The notes under the pieces are model-generated. The model saw only the letters and a program-made list of their open reading frames with translations, had not been told where the DNA came from and made no database searches. Source: Neopestalotiopsis rosae (Eukaryota; Ascomycota; Sordariomycetes; Amphisphaeriales; Sporocadaceae). Taken from it: a stretch of 64,000 bases of DNA. The position numbers and the translations under genes are program-made. The stretch spans positions 7,316,001 to 7,380,000 of the forward strand of contig JALGAS010000001.1 of NCBI GenBank assembly GCA_023078685.1, read 5' to 3'. Positions 33,621 to 45,628 of this stretch are shown piece after piece. Positions within the stretch are counted from its first letter, which is position 1, and the number at the start of each line of letters is the position of its first letter.

Positions 33621-36600
33621 TCAGTATAGTCCCAGTCCAACGTTGCCCTGCTGGGAGTCTGATCGTTCTCCAGAAGTCGCACTTGATCCAAACTCAACAA
33701 AGGTCCCGTCATCAAGCTTGAAACCTGCTCCGCCTGATGCCGACCTGGCCATTTCTTCGCCGCTTCCTGTTCCGATACTAGGGCTCGTGCGGAATGCGCC
33801 GCCGGTGCCCATCAGGTCCGGACTTCTATTGACAAGATCCTCTCTGGTCAGGCGGCCGCTCGCACTGCCCGCTCTACGCTGTTGCATGGCGGCGGTGCCG
33901 CGGCGGCGCCGGCTGAAGCGCCGGAAGAAGCCAGGTCTCTCTGCTGTGCCCGGCACGACATGCACAACTTGGGCCGGATACACAATGCTTCCAGTTCGAA
34001 GACGTCCACGCACCGAGTCGTGATAGATTTGGTAGCTCGTTGGTTCCATCTCAAAACCCGCGGCACCCAGCAGGGGACTGGGCTCCGTTTCGACCACGCT
34101 GGGTCTTCTACTCTGGGGGCGCTGCATGGCTTGCACACCAGGAGAGCTGGCTGATGAGCCTACACCTTGCATGGATGTGGAAGCCATCAGGGGACTCCGG
34201 TTGCGCAAAGGCTGAGAATGCGTTGAGCCCAGACTGTTGGTCGATTGGTGGGATGGATCACGACTCATGGGCTGGCTCCAGTAACCGCGAGGGTGATACT
34301 CCAAGCGCCCTTCGGATGCAGTCCAACCAGGGGGGTGAATCGATACAGACACCGGCTGGGGCAATGGGGATACGTGCGGATAAGGCGGGCTCGGCGGACG
34401 GCTGGAAGGATACGGCCGTACAGACGGCAACGAATGAGTCGAATGAGTCATCGGCTCATACTCATCCTCATAGATTGGTCCGACAAAGTCCTCTGGTCGA
34501 CTGTATATAGCTCCTTCCATGCCGGGGCCACTCGCTGGGACAGAGCGTAGACTGCTCGTATGGTGGACCTCGATGGGGATCGGCGGCGGTGAGAATGGTC
34601 CCGTCATCTGCAATGGGCTTGACCTTGCCGAGCGCGTAGGCTGCCCAGATGAAGTCCTCGAGCCATGTTGGGAAGACGCGTCAAGAACATCAGGTACCTC
34701 GGTCAAACTTGGCAATGGAGGTTGTGGGGAGAGCATGGGCGAGCCAGACATAGTTGTCAGGGGACCAGCACTTAGCGGACTTGACACCTTAACCGGAGAA
34801 AGCCCGTCTGTCGAAATCGGTTTGTCGCCTTGTTCCTTGAGGCGTAGCAGTGTAGCCGCTGTGTAGCTCGCGGATGGGGGTGACGCAGTACCCAATGTAC
34901 TGGAGAATGTCGCAGTAGGTTGATCATTCTCGAGAGCTTCCTTGGCATGGGCATCGCTATATGAGGGCCGACCTGGGATCAGCTTGGGGCGCGCAGCCAG
35001 CAGACTGTCCGTGGTGGGGACGTCATCTTGTGCAACGGCACCTTTTAATGGGAAAGAGGCTGCCTTGGTGATCTTGTTCAGTCTCATCTCAGCGTCGCTG
35101 TTGGCCGTGCCGCGATCGCTCGGGGCACCATCTGTTCCTTCCGCCCGCTGACCGGTTGTCGATGGCGGGCTGATGACGCCCTTGACAACTTCTCTACTCA
35201 GACTGATACGGGGGTCACTAAGTATCTGCGGTGCTGCTCTCCAAGCACCAACAGTGTCACGATAGCGACGCTCAGAATGTCGCCTGACCGTCCGGTGGTC
35301 GGTCTCTACGGGCTGCGAGATCTGGTAATCCTCAGGCACAGATATGGACTCAAAGATTTCTGTGGGCGCCGGCTGTGGAGTGACCGTCGGCGAATAATCG
35401 CCATCTTCGGGTGGTGCCATTCCGTAAGGAAAGGTAACATGCCAATGGTAAGGGTTATGTTGATCCGTGGGGCTATACGGTAAGGGAGACTCCATCGGCA
35501 TGTTGTCTTCGTCGTACATCCCAATGTGGACCAAGCTACTACTGCTTGGAGGTGTAGACGAGTCTACCTCTGACAGACTGTTGGTGCGTTCAAACACGGA
35601 AACAATCTGTTCCTCATCGTAGCTTTTATCAGTGGCCTTTCGTTTGTTGAGCAGGTCGATCCGGACTTGGATACCATCCAGCCGTTGCTCCAGGAGGTCT
35701 CGGACATCAGATAGTTCTGGGTATTTTCTCTCGAAGCGGTCCAGGAATCCAGACAGCTTTCTCCCATGTACCTCGAAGCGTCGGTAATCCTGTGGCGTTC
35801 CTGTGCTAGAGTCTTCCTGGATACGATGATCGCTTTCGTCATAGGCGCGGCAAAATACATGAATCGCCCGTATGAGCCAGTAGTGAGCCAGCTTCCGATC
35901 AGCGAGGACGTCAACAAAGAAAGCTTGCACAATCCCGTGTATCCTGAGGACATCCAGATGGTCTTGGGCAGTATCAACACTGCGGGAACTTCGCTCGCTG
36001 GTCGAGGATGCCTCGTCGTTCTCGTTGCGTTCTATCAGGGCAAAGGCAATAAGAACCTTGAAGGTATTGTTTAGTGATGCTTTTCTTGTTTGAGGATCCT
36101 CAGTCTTGACGGGTGTCTCTCTTGTCAACGCTTTGAGACCTGGTTTCACTGATGAACATCGACGGTGGTGCTTCAGAGGAACATTGTTTACTTACCACAC
36201 GCCAACATCTCCACAGGAATGTGTTGACTGAAGAATGCAAGCAGCGACATGAGATTGAGGGCGGCAAAATTGCCTCGGTGTTCCAACTGTTCCTGGACTG
36301 CTATGTATGCAGGCAAATTACCCGCTTTCGGTCGAGTCTTGTAAGAGCGAAGATACTTGTTCAAAGGTTCTCGAGTCGCCTTCATTTGTTGGGCGGCAAC
36401 GTGGATCATGAGTGGAAGGCACTCCATCAGCTTCACCAGCTCCATTGCCCGACTCTTGTCGTCTGAATTCCAAGGTTTCCTCTTTCCCATCTCCTCTAAA
36501 AGCAGTTCCTGTGCCTCTTGCTCCTTCAGCGCGTCTAGCACAATTACTTGAGGGTTGTCGAATTGATACTCCTCGCCAGCCGTCTTCTCGGTCGATGTGT

Positions 36601-38706
36601 AGATGATGCTCGTGTTCTTGGCAAAAGGAATAAATGTTTCGATCCTTGGCATGTCAAAGAGAACGCCGTCGAGCACTAGCAGCCAGCCTTCGTTCCTGCT
36701 GAGCCATCCTTGCACGGCCTTGACCATTTTCTTTCTGTCGTTAAACTCATCCTCGTCGAGGCCTTCAATCTCGCGGAGTTTCACTGTCTTTGCGATATCC
36801 CAGTACCCGTATTCGAGTTCCTGGATGGATTTCGATCTGATCCAAAATATACCGCCGGGATAGTCGTACTTATGCTCAAAGACGTATTGCCTGGCTAAAT
36901 GTGTCTTGCCGCCACCCGGCATACTTTGGATGAGAACGGACGAGGTGCCGACCGATCTCCGTGACTTATCCATCAGCCTCTTGTGCAAGTCCTTCATCTC
37001 ACGATCTCGGCCTTTGAAGAACGTGTTGGGCTTAAAGACCGAAGGCTTAACGAATAATGGCTCATTGGAAGCATCGAAATTCGTCGAATCTTGGGATGGC
37101 GGTTCAGGGCCAAGGTCTACTGCATCCGGTTCAGGCAGAGCCAGTTTACTGGCATTACCAATTGCTTGGGGCAGTTTTGCATCGATAGGAGAATCTATCT
37201 GACTATTCGGATCAGGTACTATAAATGAACGTCTGATCAGCCTGCATTCTTTCTCAAAATCAAGGACGTCCATGGGTGCTCATGCTTCTTTCCATGACTT
37301 CTTCAATCTCAAAGGGTGAGGTATCTCTGCTGTTGGCGCTACGCTCGAGGAGCATTCGCTGGCCACCGCCAGAAATAGAGGCATGGGTTGATGCATCGGA
37401 CATACTGGAGCTCGGCCCTGGTTGTAGTTGTTGTTGCGATTTGAGCTAAGGAACACATTAGCAAAGAGAGGCTCTCGGATGGTCTGATGCTGTAGACAGC
37501 ACTATGCCTGGACAACATACCCAGGGTTTCATTCGTTCTTCAATCTCATGCTTGGCTCTCGCCAGTTTCTCGTCGTCTTCCACCCGCCACCGAGTCGAAA
37601 TAACATCTGGTGACTCGCCGACCCAATCTCTGATAGTTGTGGCGACCGTCCGATAGCCCGGGGCGTTCTTGCTATCGAATTTACACATGCCAGAATGAGT
37701 TGCCTCGATTGAAAAGTAGCCCACGCCAGGAAGCTGAGGGCTAGCAGACTGGGCGTCAACGACCAGCATCTTGGTCCCTTTCAAGTCTGTCGCGTGGTTT
37801 TCATGAGCCATCATGATCTTGAAACGTTGATAAATGTCGAGGAAGTGGCTGTTTATATTCTGCAGGGTTTCGTTGTCCTTCTTCAACGTCTTCAGCAAGA
37901 TGGATTCCGAGTGCCAGAATGCTTTGGGCACAACAGCATCGGACATGGCTTGTAGTGTCACGGCCCATGACCCCATCTCTGATCCGGTATGCGGAGTGCC
38001 GAGGAAGATGATGCCATACGTCGACACATATATGCCACGATAGTCTTCATGTTGTGATGTTTTGAGGTCGTTTGAGTACAGCAGCGCCCTTTTGAGTAGT
38101 ATACCTCCGAGACTGTGAACGACCCATATGATGGGATTCCTCGAGGACATCTCATCCTTGCGATAGTTTGTCAAACTGACGACTAGAGTTTGCGCATGCA
38201 TATATATGAAATTGTCGCTCGGATTTCCGCCATGCTTTTTCGAGTAGACATCGGCATTATAGCCATAGACGAGAATATTTGCTTTGGCGTCTCGCAGTGA
38301 CCCGGGGAGCAAATCCGTCGGCCAAAAGACCCCATTCTTGGCCGTCCACGTCTTTTGCGGCTCCCCGTTCAGGCCGTGAACGAGTACAATGTCGACTTTT
38401 GCATCGGGGTGGGTATATACGGCGGTCGTCTCGAATCTCGAGATTTGTTTGTTGATCGAGCCCTATGATACGGGACCTGTCAGTATCCTTGCCGTCATTT
38501 CCAATCGAGAGCGGTTCGTCCCGCAGTGCATGAGTCTGACTCAGCTCTCGTCAACCAAACCCAGCCATCCAGCCAACCAACAACCGAAATCGTCAGCTTT
38601 CCCCCGGTGCGATCGAAGCGCAGATTGCGCCGCGATCTTGCCTAAGTGTTTCCGACTCCCGAAATAGCTCGAGTATAGAAGCGCAAGAGTTGTAAGTACT
38701 CACCAT
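33621..38706 (-). CDS. NLR/STAND receptor: lipase-like alpha/beta-hydrolase + NB-ARC, with long disordered tail
   Basis: Fungal STAND protein of the LipA/NB-ARC type, of the class involved in non-self recognition. Model: an ATG-only exon (38706-38704), then 38462-37521, 37445-36196 and 36139-33621; all introns GT-AG. Domain 1 (about residues 2-300): GSINKQISRFETT, VDIVLVHGLNGEPQKTW, nucleophile elbow VHSLGG, FLGTPHTGSEMGSW. Linker with RMLLERSANSRDTSPFEIEE. Domain 2: NB-ARC with FKGRDREMKDLHKRL, P-loop SMPGGGKTHLARQY, Walker B WLLVLDGV, and LMECLPLMIHVAAQQM (GLPL-like). The tail from about residue 735 has a helical part, then some 650 disordered Pro/Ser-rich residues with no WD, ankyrin or classical TPR repeats visible. 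A one-base excess near 37277 (CACCCATGG) breaks the frame between linker and NB-ARC; total exon length is 3n+1, consistent with one extra base. About 1,570 aa if bridged. Confidence 0.85.
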
Positions 38707-41031
38707 GCTTGCGGTTGGGCAAGATCAAAGTCTTTCGTTGTGTTGTATCTCTCCTCTGTGTCTAGGTCGTATATTCGATACACGTAGGTGCAACAAGAAC
38801 AATCACCAAGAACGGGGTATTTAGAATGCGCAAACTAGTTTATAAGGGTGCCGAGGACCTTTGCCTTCGATCTCTCATGTGTGACAAGGCATCGGCAAAT
38901 GCAGGCACACGCAGCCACAAGTGGGTGTGGCCCTTGGATTGTACAAATGAGTCGGTGCGAGTCAGCCGAAGAGGCAGCTTGCGAGACACACTGACCTCTG
39001 GGAAGAAGATCGCGCAACGTGTTGAGAGCTCCAAGCTCCAGGGAAAAGTTGTCGACTGCTGCAAAAGTGTACAGAGTACCAGGTCCGCTGATTTCGGAAG
39101 ACGCACTGGATGGTGCCAAACGACGGTTCTCCTTTGGTTATGTTGTGCGACCAGTCACATCGGCGCGTGCGACCGGGAGGATTATAGAGTTGTTTGTGCA
39201 CTACACGGCGCCAATGTCACGAGGGAATCTAGTCACACTGCTGAGGGAAGAGAGCTCCAGTTTCTATTCACTCGTCAAGGTCCAGGATTGTGAAGTCATG
39301 TCTGTCGGGCAGCTGAGCCCCTCCAGCCAGGATGACTTAACGCTAATGGGCGTAGTTGTGCCAAGGCGTAGGGGGCGGCACACCATCCTACAGGCGGGAA
39401 GCAGGGGTCGTGATCTGGGGTTTGAGAAGGCAAAGCAGAATCAAGAGATACCATAGCAAGCCAAGGGACGGGAGCGAAAGTCTGTTTCTAAAAGCTTTTT
39501 CTCTAGAGAAATATATATTTAGCAAGATCTCGAAGCAAGGTGTCCAGTTTACCTAGGTATGTAGTCGTTTTGTGAAAGATCAAGATGTTCAACACTGGTA
39601 CGTCTTTGCGAGTATACGTACCTACCCAGGGTCTTAGTAGGCAGCAGGTCTCGAAATTCAAAAACATTGCCTCAGCCCATCGAGGCAGCCGACTTCGAGT
39701 TTCAAGTCTAGGTAACCTAGTTTGCCTACGTAATAGCAAAGACGCTGTAAATTGTACTGTGTATTCGACACCCAAGTGCCACAACCCAGAGCGCATGTAC
39801 ACTGGCTGCCGTTACACAGCAGACTTGATAAGAAGCTTATTATTCTATGCATTATCCTTGTGCAACGGAAATGACGTCTGCCAGTTAAATGACAACGATA
39901 GGAGGCGCTAGAATGTCGCTGCTCTTGTCTGACGTACGGTGTAATGCGCGCGGGCTCTGGCTCCAGGGCATGACCAAGTCTGGGGTTGTATTAGGTGGTT
40001 GGATGGTGGCTTGGGTGGGGATATAGCATCCATACTATCTAGGAGGGGCAATAAAATAGAGATCAGATTGGGTTCAAGAGGCCATTTTCACAACAAGCGT
40101 GAGATGGTCGCCTGGAAAATACCAAAATAGTGTGTCGATCATTGTCCAGTCCCCTCCGGCGATCCTTGACGTGATCCCATAAGTCTCGGTATGATTGTTC
40201 AGTGAGTGTAAGCGGAACATCTAGGCTTGCTATTTAGGTGAAAGGCTGTGCAGAGGATCGCTTAGCACTCTGTAGCGGGATGGATGCTGTAAACCTTTTT
40301 TTCTTCGGCGCCAGTGGCTTCCTGGCAGGGTTGCCTCCTCGGCACTTACAGCGGGTGAAGCCAAGATCAGCCACCAGGAACAGTTGACCAATTTTCTACC
40401 AATAACGTCTCCGCAAATATCAAAATGTCACCATGAAATTCACCGGAGCTAAGAGCTTAATTCATCTGCTGATGGCATACCTCCGTGCTTCAGGTCGCAA
40501 ATGCTCACATCATTCGGCCAAGCTGCCGAAAGCCACGGGATTGAGTATGGGGAAGATAGAACACCTCGTCGTCGGATTACCGAGAGAGGAAGTATGTCGA
40601 GTGCTTTGATCCAGTTGTCTATACTACTTACGTCACATCTCAAGTGATGTCTCGCCAAACTACAACATGTTTGAAATAAACAACGTACTTTTGCATAACG
40701 CGGAATAGATAATGCACCATTATTCAGCTGATTTCTGCCCAAGGCAGGGCGGAGGTGTGTTCTTTGTTCATATTCGTTGGTGCTTTTGAACCGTTCCGAG
40801 GTCCACGACTATACTACGTTAGATATGTGTGGCGGTCGACTGATGAGAATCATCCAAAGAGCTGCCTCGACGATCAAAGGCTCAGCAACACATGATGCCC
40901 ATCACTCGTAAAACTCTGCGGAGGCTGTGGACCAGCATGGAAAAAGCTTGCGATGGTGGTCTGTATCTGACGAAAATGCTTCTTTGAATTTGGTGTGATA
41001 TATCTGAACTTTTGCTCGCAGAACAACATCA
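38707..41031. other. Intergenic region, no supported gene
   Basis: About 2.3 kb. Frames at 38826-39456 on both strands are short and motif-free. The part next to 38707 is the NLR gene promoter and leader. Confidence 0.5.
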
Positions 41032-42006
41032 TTAGTTCGGCGCAAGCATAATCACATATTCCCTTGTGCTCTGACCGAGCTGAATAAGATCCTTATCCTT
41101 GAGCTCCAGATACCTGCTGTCGGGAATCTTCTTTGAGTTTAGCATGGTGCCGTTGGCACTTTCCAGGTCAATCAGGTAGGGCTTGACCTTTCCAATCTTG
41201 TCGCCGTACTCGTTTCGTTTCTCCAGGTACCGGAACTGGATGACTGCGTGTTGCTTGCTAATGCTCGGGTGCTCGGCGGCGATATCAATGACGGCCATCT
41301 CCCTGCCTATGAGCCAGCAAGTGCGCGCATTCAACTCGATCGTATCAATGATATCTTGCCCTTTGAACACAAACAATTTCCATTGGTCTTTCGGTGAAGG
41401 TTTCCTTGCCTCGGGCGGTTCGTGGTATTTGAGCACAATGGTGGACCCGTCTGCCTGGGCAATCGAGTTTGACGCGGCAGCCAGCGCGCCTGAGTTGCCA
41501 AAGTTGGGCTTCTCCTTCTCCTGGGGCGGCTCCTCCCCCTTTTCAATGGCGAAAGAGGCGTCCTGCGAGGGCAGAGGTCCGCTGCGCCTCACGACCTGCT
41601 TGCTTTCGCCGTCGTCCTCCTCTTCTCTTCTGCGGTGTCGTCGGTTCCGATCCCGATCCCGGTCGCGATCAGAGCGCTCGCTGCGCCCTTCGTTGCGATC
41701 GTCGCCGCCGGGTGACCGGCGATGCCTCGATTTGTTCTCTCTTGCCCTCTCTGTCCGTCTGTCGCCGTCTCGGCGGTGGTGTCTGTCCCGCGACCGCGAG
41801 GTGCGCCGGCGTGAATCTGGGGATCGCGGAGACCTGGAGCGCCTGTCGCGTCTTCTCTCTCTATCGCGTGAACCACTTCTCTCTCTCCTCTTGTCGCGTC
41901 CGTAGTCATTTCTGCTGGACCCGTTGCTCCTTCCACCGTGGCCGCGACGCTCGGAGTCGTCAGTCTTTGGCCGGCGGGACCTTGGTGAGGGCAGATCGGA
42001 CTCCAT
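41032..42006 (-). CDS. FHA-domain splicing factor, Pml1/SNIP1-like
   Basis: Single-exon, 324 aa, ATG 42006. The N-terminal 150 residues are an RS/RD/RE-rich basic low-complexity domain. The C-terminal FHA domain is clear: WLIGREMAVIDIAAEHPSIS, KQHAVIQFR, then YLIDLESANGTMLNSKKIP and LIQLGQSTREYVIML. The conserved phosphothreonine-binding residues (GRE Arg, the S in PSISKQH and N in ANGT) are present. Length and architecture match SNIP1 and yeast Pml1, a subunit of the RES (pre-mRNA retention and splicing) complex with Bud13 and Snu17/Ist3. A nuclear, spliceosomal role is inferred by family. Confidence 0.92.
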   Translation of the reverse strand: MESDLPSPRSRRPKTDDSERRGHGGRSNGSSRNDYGRDKRRERSGSRDRERRRDRRSRSPRSPDSRRRTSRSRDRHHRRDGDRRTERARENKSRHRRSPGGDDRNEGRSERSDRDRDRDRNRRHRRREEEDDGESKQVVRRSGPLPSQDASFAIEKGEEPPQEKEKPNFGNSGALAAASNSIAQADGSTIVLKYHEPPEARKPSPKDQWKLFVFKGQDIIDTIELNARTCWLIGREMAVIDIAAEHPSISKQHAVIQFRYLEKRNEYGDKIGKVKPYLIDLESANGTMLNSKKIPDSRYLELKDKDLIQLGQSTREYVIMLAPN

Positions 42007-42532
42007 CCTCGCTGCCAGGTTCTGGCCTGTTTGGCAATTGGGCTTTTGGCAACGCTTGATCGGTTTCGAGCTTTACAATGTGGTGATTGCGGTTCTTGAT
42101 TTTGCGCGTGACCGTAGCGTGTGTCGCGTGTTGTTGTACTGGTTAGCACAAGAGTGAGTGTGAAAGATGCAAAAAGTAAAATTGCAATTCGCTACGGCCA
42201 ATGTTATGGACTAAAGCTTCTACAGGGCACCCAAGCTGGAAGCTACCCTGGCGAACCCCCACCATCTGGATAGTATGGCATGCACAGTCATTAGAACCCC
42301 ACCATAACATCTCCCTATTCAGATTGTAGCAATAATAATTATGATTATATTGTATGTAAGTCTTTTTGGTGTCTATTCCAATAAACCGCTTCGGTGCCTT
42401 TATGCTTGCGCCCGTAATTCAAATGAACGTCGTGATATCTAGTTCATATCCTTCATCAAGGAGTGTCGTTATATGCATCTGTCGTTTGTGCATGTCGTTT
42501 CATTTTGTTTCGTTCTTCGTAAAAGGGAGTGT

Positions 42533-42588
42533 GGTATCATCCGAATGACCGTGTGGGATAGGTATCATCCGAATGACCGTGTGGGATA
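42533..42588. repeat. 28-bp perfect tandem duplication
   Basis: Two adjacent identical 28-bp units beginning GGTATCATCCGAATGACC. It lies in the gap between the FHA gene's promoter and the 3' end of the secreted-protein gene. Confidence 0.9.
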
Positions 42589-42735
42589 GGTGTATAAAGC
42601 CCAAGCAATGCAAATAGTACGCCTCTTCAATGCCGATTACTCCAGTCCATGCATAAAACCAAAATTAAATCCCCAAAAGGGGAAGACGAGACCTTATCGT
42701 CTGTCCTATACTTGCACGCATCTTGCAATTCTGTT

Positions 42736-43263
42736 TTATGCGGTTGCGGTTGCGTTGCTGCTGGCGCACTTGTAATAGTACGAGTTCCATGTTGGGTATG
42801 ATGCACCGTCCTGGACTACTGAAGCATCTTCACAAGCATCAAGCGCTGAAACTGTCTCAGTCTCTGTGCAGGCGGTATCAGAGTATAGCAAGACTAGAAT
42901 ATGATTACACATGTTAGTGATCAACTCTTTCTTGCCCATCCTGCAACCCGAAGTTGAGGCAATGGAACTTAGACAAGGTAACTCACGTTCACAGTTGGCG
43001 GCCGCAGCGGTAGCAGCTTGGAGCTCAATCGACACATAGCCATTGGGTGTTGAGCCACTCTCAGTCGCAAAGCTGTGGCACTGGTTGGACTGGTCGGTGT
43101 CGACTGTGTAGAAGCCCTCGTTCAGGTCATAGCAGCCCGCCGCTGAAAAGACGCGGAACTGAGCAAGGCGCGGGTTTGATGTTCCTTGCCGGGGAAGTCT
43201 GATCGCAGCTGCGTGTGCGCCAATGGCGAAAGATGTAATGGCGGCGAGAATTGTGAATTGCAT
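42736..43263 (-). CDS. Small secreted cysteine-containing protein 1
   Basis: Exons 43263-42987 and 42893-42736, phase-1 intron with GTGAGT donor and TTCTAG acceptor, 144 aa. The signal peptide MQFTILAAITSFAIGAHAAA is followed by IRLPRQGTS. Six Cys in the mature part (GCYDLN, QCHSF, NCE, ACTET, ACEDA, KCAS), suggesting three disulphides, and a C-terminal SSNATATA tail. Reading through the intron keeps the frame open but inserts unconserved residues, so the splice is preferred because it joins NCE to LLLYSDTAC. No known domain. This is the class from which fungal effectors come, but no function can be assigned. Confidence 0.75.
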   Translation of the reverse strand: MQFTILAAITSFAIGAHAAAIRLPRQGTSNPRLAQFRVFSAAGCYDLNEGFYTVDTDQSNQCHSFATESGSTPNGYVSIELQAATAAAANCERELPCLSSIASTSGCRMGKKELITNMCNHILVLLYSDTACTETETVSALDACEDASVVQDGASYPTWNSYYYKCASSNATATA

Positions 43264-45166
43264 GGCGGCGGTTGTAGTGATGGCGATGATTTTATACTTG
43301 TAACTGTTCTGATATTCTTTGACTGTCGGTGCTAGGTATGGTAGGAGTAAAGTTCAGAAAGGGTGAGTCTCTGGAAGGGAGCTTGATGGCAATGAAGTTT
43401 TGTTGGACGATTAGATGTGTCTATCCTCTTCCCTAAATACTCAGATGAAGAACCACCTTTTCTCCGCTTCGACGATGCCGAGTAGCGTCCATATGAGGCG
43501 GCTGGGCTGGGCTGCAGTGTACTATAGTCTAGACTAGAGTATTCCGTAGGTGGTTTACTAAATGCAACGTGCCGTTGGTCATGACCTTTGATCATCGTGA
43601 GACGGAGAATACGAGGAATTCTCGAGCAGTCTCTCCATAATCATCCAGCCGCACAAGCAAGCAGACCGATCGACGGGCGCATGACGCGCTGCCTCACTTA
43701 TGCTGGAACCCGCAGACAGGTCATCGGCTCCGCCTTTTTTGTTCCTAGCTCAGCATTTCCCTGCCTGCTCATGGAGCACATACATTCGACTACCGATCAT
43801 CTAGACCTACTGTAGGCTAAAGTCAAAAACCATGTCAGACCGACTCCTCGACTTGTACCTGCGTAGGAGGGGTAGACTACCTGTCTTTGAGTTTGTGCCG
43901 TTTCCGGTGCAGTGTGTAAGTTTACATTATTGACAGCTAGAGAAAACGGCTTTGCAAACGCTCTTTTCCAGGGAAGAAAGGGCAGTCGATAGGTGTATCA
44001 CCTGATGAGCTGACCACGGGCATCGAAGCTCCCGGCCGGCCCGCATACGAAGACCCTGCGTCGGGATGTTTGCACCACCACCACCTAGGCAGCTAGGTAA
44101 CCTTGAAAATACAAAGCTGAAAGATTAACTACCGGCAATGCCCGGTACAGACCAAAGGCGGGTTGCTTATCGCTATAATTAGAAAGGTCAAGAATCACGT
44201 CCAACGTTGCCCCCACCGCAATAGCATACCTACCAGACATTAAGGTAGTGCAGTAGTTGTGTAAGTAGTACACACTAGAGTTCTTAACACTTAACGAGGC
44301 GTAGAGAAGTGGTGTGTCGCATGATTCGAGTGATTCCAGCGTTAAGCACAGTGAATGCGATTTGCTTCTTTTCGGCGGATCATCCGCTGAACTCCACGCA
44401 AGCCACACAGCAGTACGTTGGAGTAGTTAGTGAGTCGATGGTTGCGGAGGATCAACTGCATATACGAAGCCGGCTGTGGTGATCAGTAAGCTAAGCACGA
44501 TCGTCCCCGCGAACAAATGCTTATTACATCATGTTAGCCTTGATCGTCCTCGCCAGAATGAAACATCGACATTCTCTCATATCATCCGTGTCCTCATACT
44601 CTCTGCCAACCTGCCTGACAGGAACACACAACCATGATATCTTTGGTGGAAATCCCCACATCTGCATTACGCAGTGATTTCTGCTCGCTGTAAGCTCTCC
44701 TGCATTTTGTCTCTACTGAGATACATGCCAGATAGTAAAGTGGGCAAGTAGGAAGGCACGCCCAAATCTATCAATACATCATGCATCGGATGTTCATCCG
44801 TTCACTTATGTGTGATGACAACCCACAAAATCATTGCTGTACAGCACAATGGCACACCAACCTTCGTTTCTGCACAGCCCAAAATAACAGTCAGATATTA
44901 ATTGCACCAGGTCACACACAGCCATAACTGGACAATGGTTTAAGTGGGCCGATTGATTTGTATTTAGTGTTGGTTCGGGGAACATCCACATATCCACATA
45001 TACATGTCGGTGTATCTGTTTGTCTTGCTTATTGCCCGAGATTGCCCTTTCCTTTCCTTTCCCATGGCATCGTTGGCCTTGCTCAATTCTTTCTCGTGAA
45101 TTCAGGCCAGTCTTGGTTTCTCCGTCGCATGTTTTCCGCTTCGATCAGATGAGAGACTCGAGTCTC
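43264..45166. other. Intergenic region, no supported gene
   Basis: About 1.9 kb. Only short frames; a small palindrome-like CCTAGGCAGCTAGG lies near 44085. Promoter of secreted protein 1 is at the left end. Confidence 0.5.
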
Positions 45167-45628
45167 TTACATATCGTAAGAGTTCTTGACCTGGAAACTC
45201 CAGATAGCCTCGCCAACGTTCGGAGCCCAGCAGCCAGCCACGTCCGTGTTGTTGCTGAGAGTGAACAAGGGCGTACCCGAGCAGTCAACGCTGTGGAAGA
45301 AGACAACGTACTTGTCGGGGTCAATGAAGTTGTTGGACAGGCCGAGATAGGAAGGGGGTGCGGCAAGAGCACAAGAAGTGTTGGCTCCGCCATACTCCTC
45401 GACTTGGACGCCAGTACATTCCATGCCGGACCATAAGGTGAAAGACCAGACAGAGTCTGCCTCAGCCTTGTCGGTGGATGAGGAGGTAAGCCCATCGTGG
45501 ACAGTCGACATGCTCTGGCGGATGTCGTTGGTGATGCCGTCGTTTGTAACAGTGATGGGATAGCCACGGGCGGGAACGAGGTATGGCAGCAGCATGCCAA
45601 GAGTGGAGATGCGGGCGGTGGCGAACAT
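45167..45628 (-). CDS. Small secreted cysteine-containing protein 2
   Basis: Intronless 153 aa from ATG 45628. The open frame continues far upstream, but MFATARISTLGMLLPYLVPA is a credible signal peptide, so the internal ATG is chosen. The mature part contains four Cys (MECTG, TSCAL, VDCSG, AGCWAP), consistent with two disulphides, and aromatic-rich segments (SVWSFTLWSG, AIWSFQVKNSYDM). No recognised domain; unrelated by eye to the secreted protein at 42736. Confidence 0.7.
   Translation of the reverse strand: MFATARISTLGMLLPYLVPARGYPITVTNDGITNDIRQSMSTVHDGLTSSSTDKAEADSVWSFTLWSGMECTGVQVEEYGGANTSCALAAPPSYLGLSNNFIDPDKYVVFFHSVDCSGTPLFTLSNNTDVAGCWAPNVGEAIWSFQVKNSYDM

Noticed and set aside
38835..39456. 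Overlapping ORFs on both strands upstream of the NLR gene
   Set aside because: Mutually antisense, no domains, no signal peptide.
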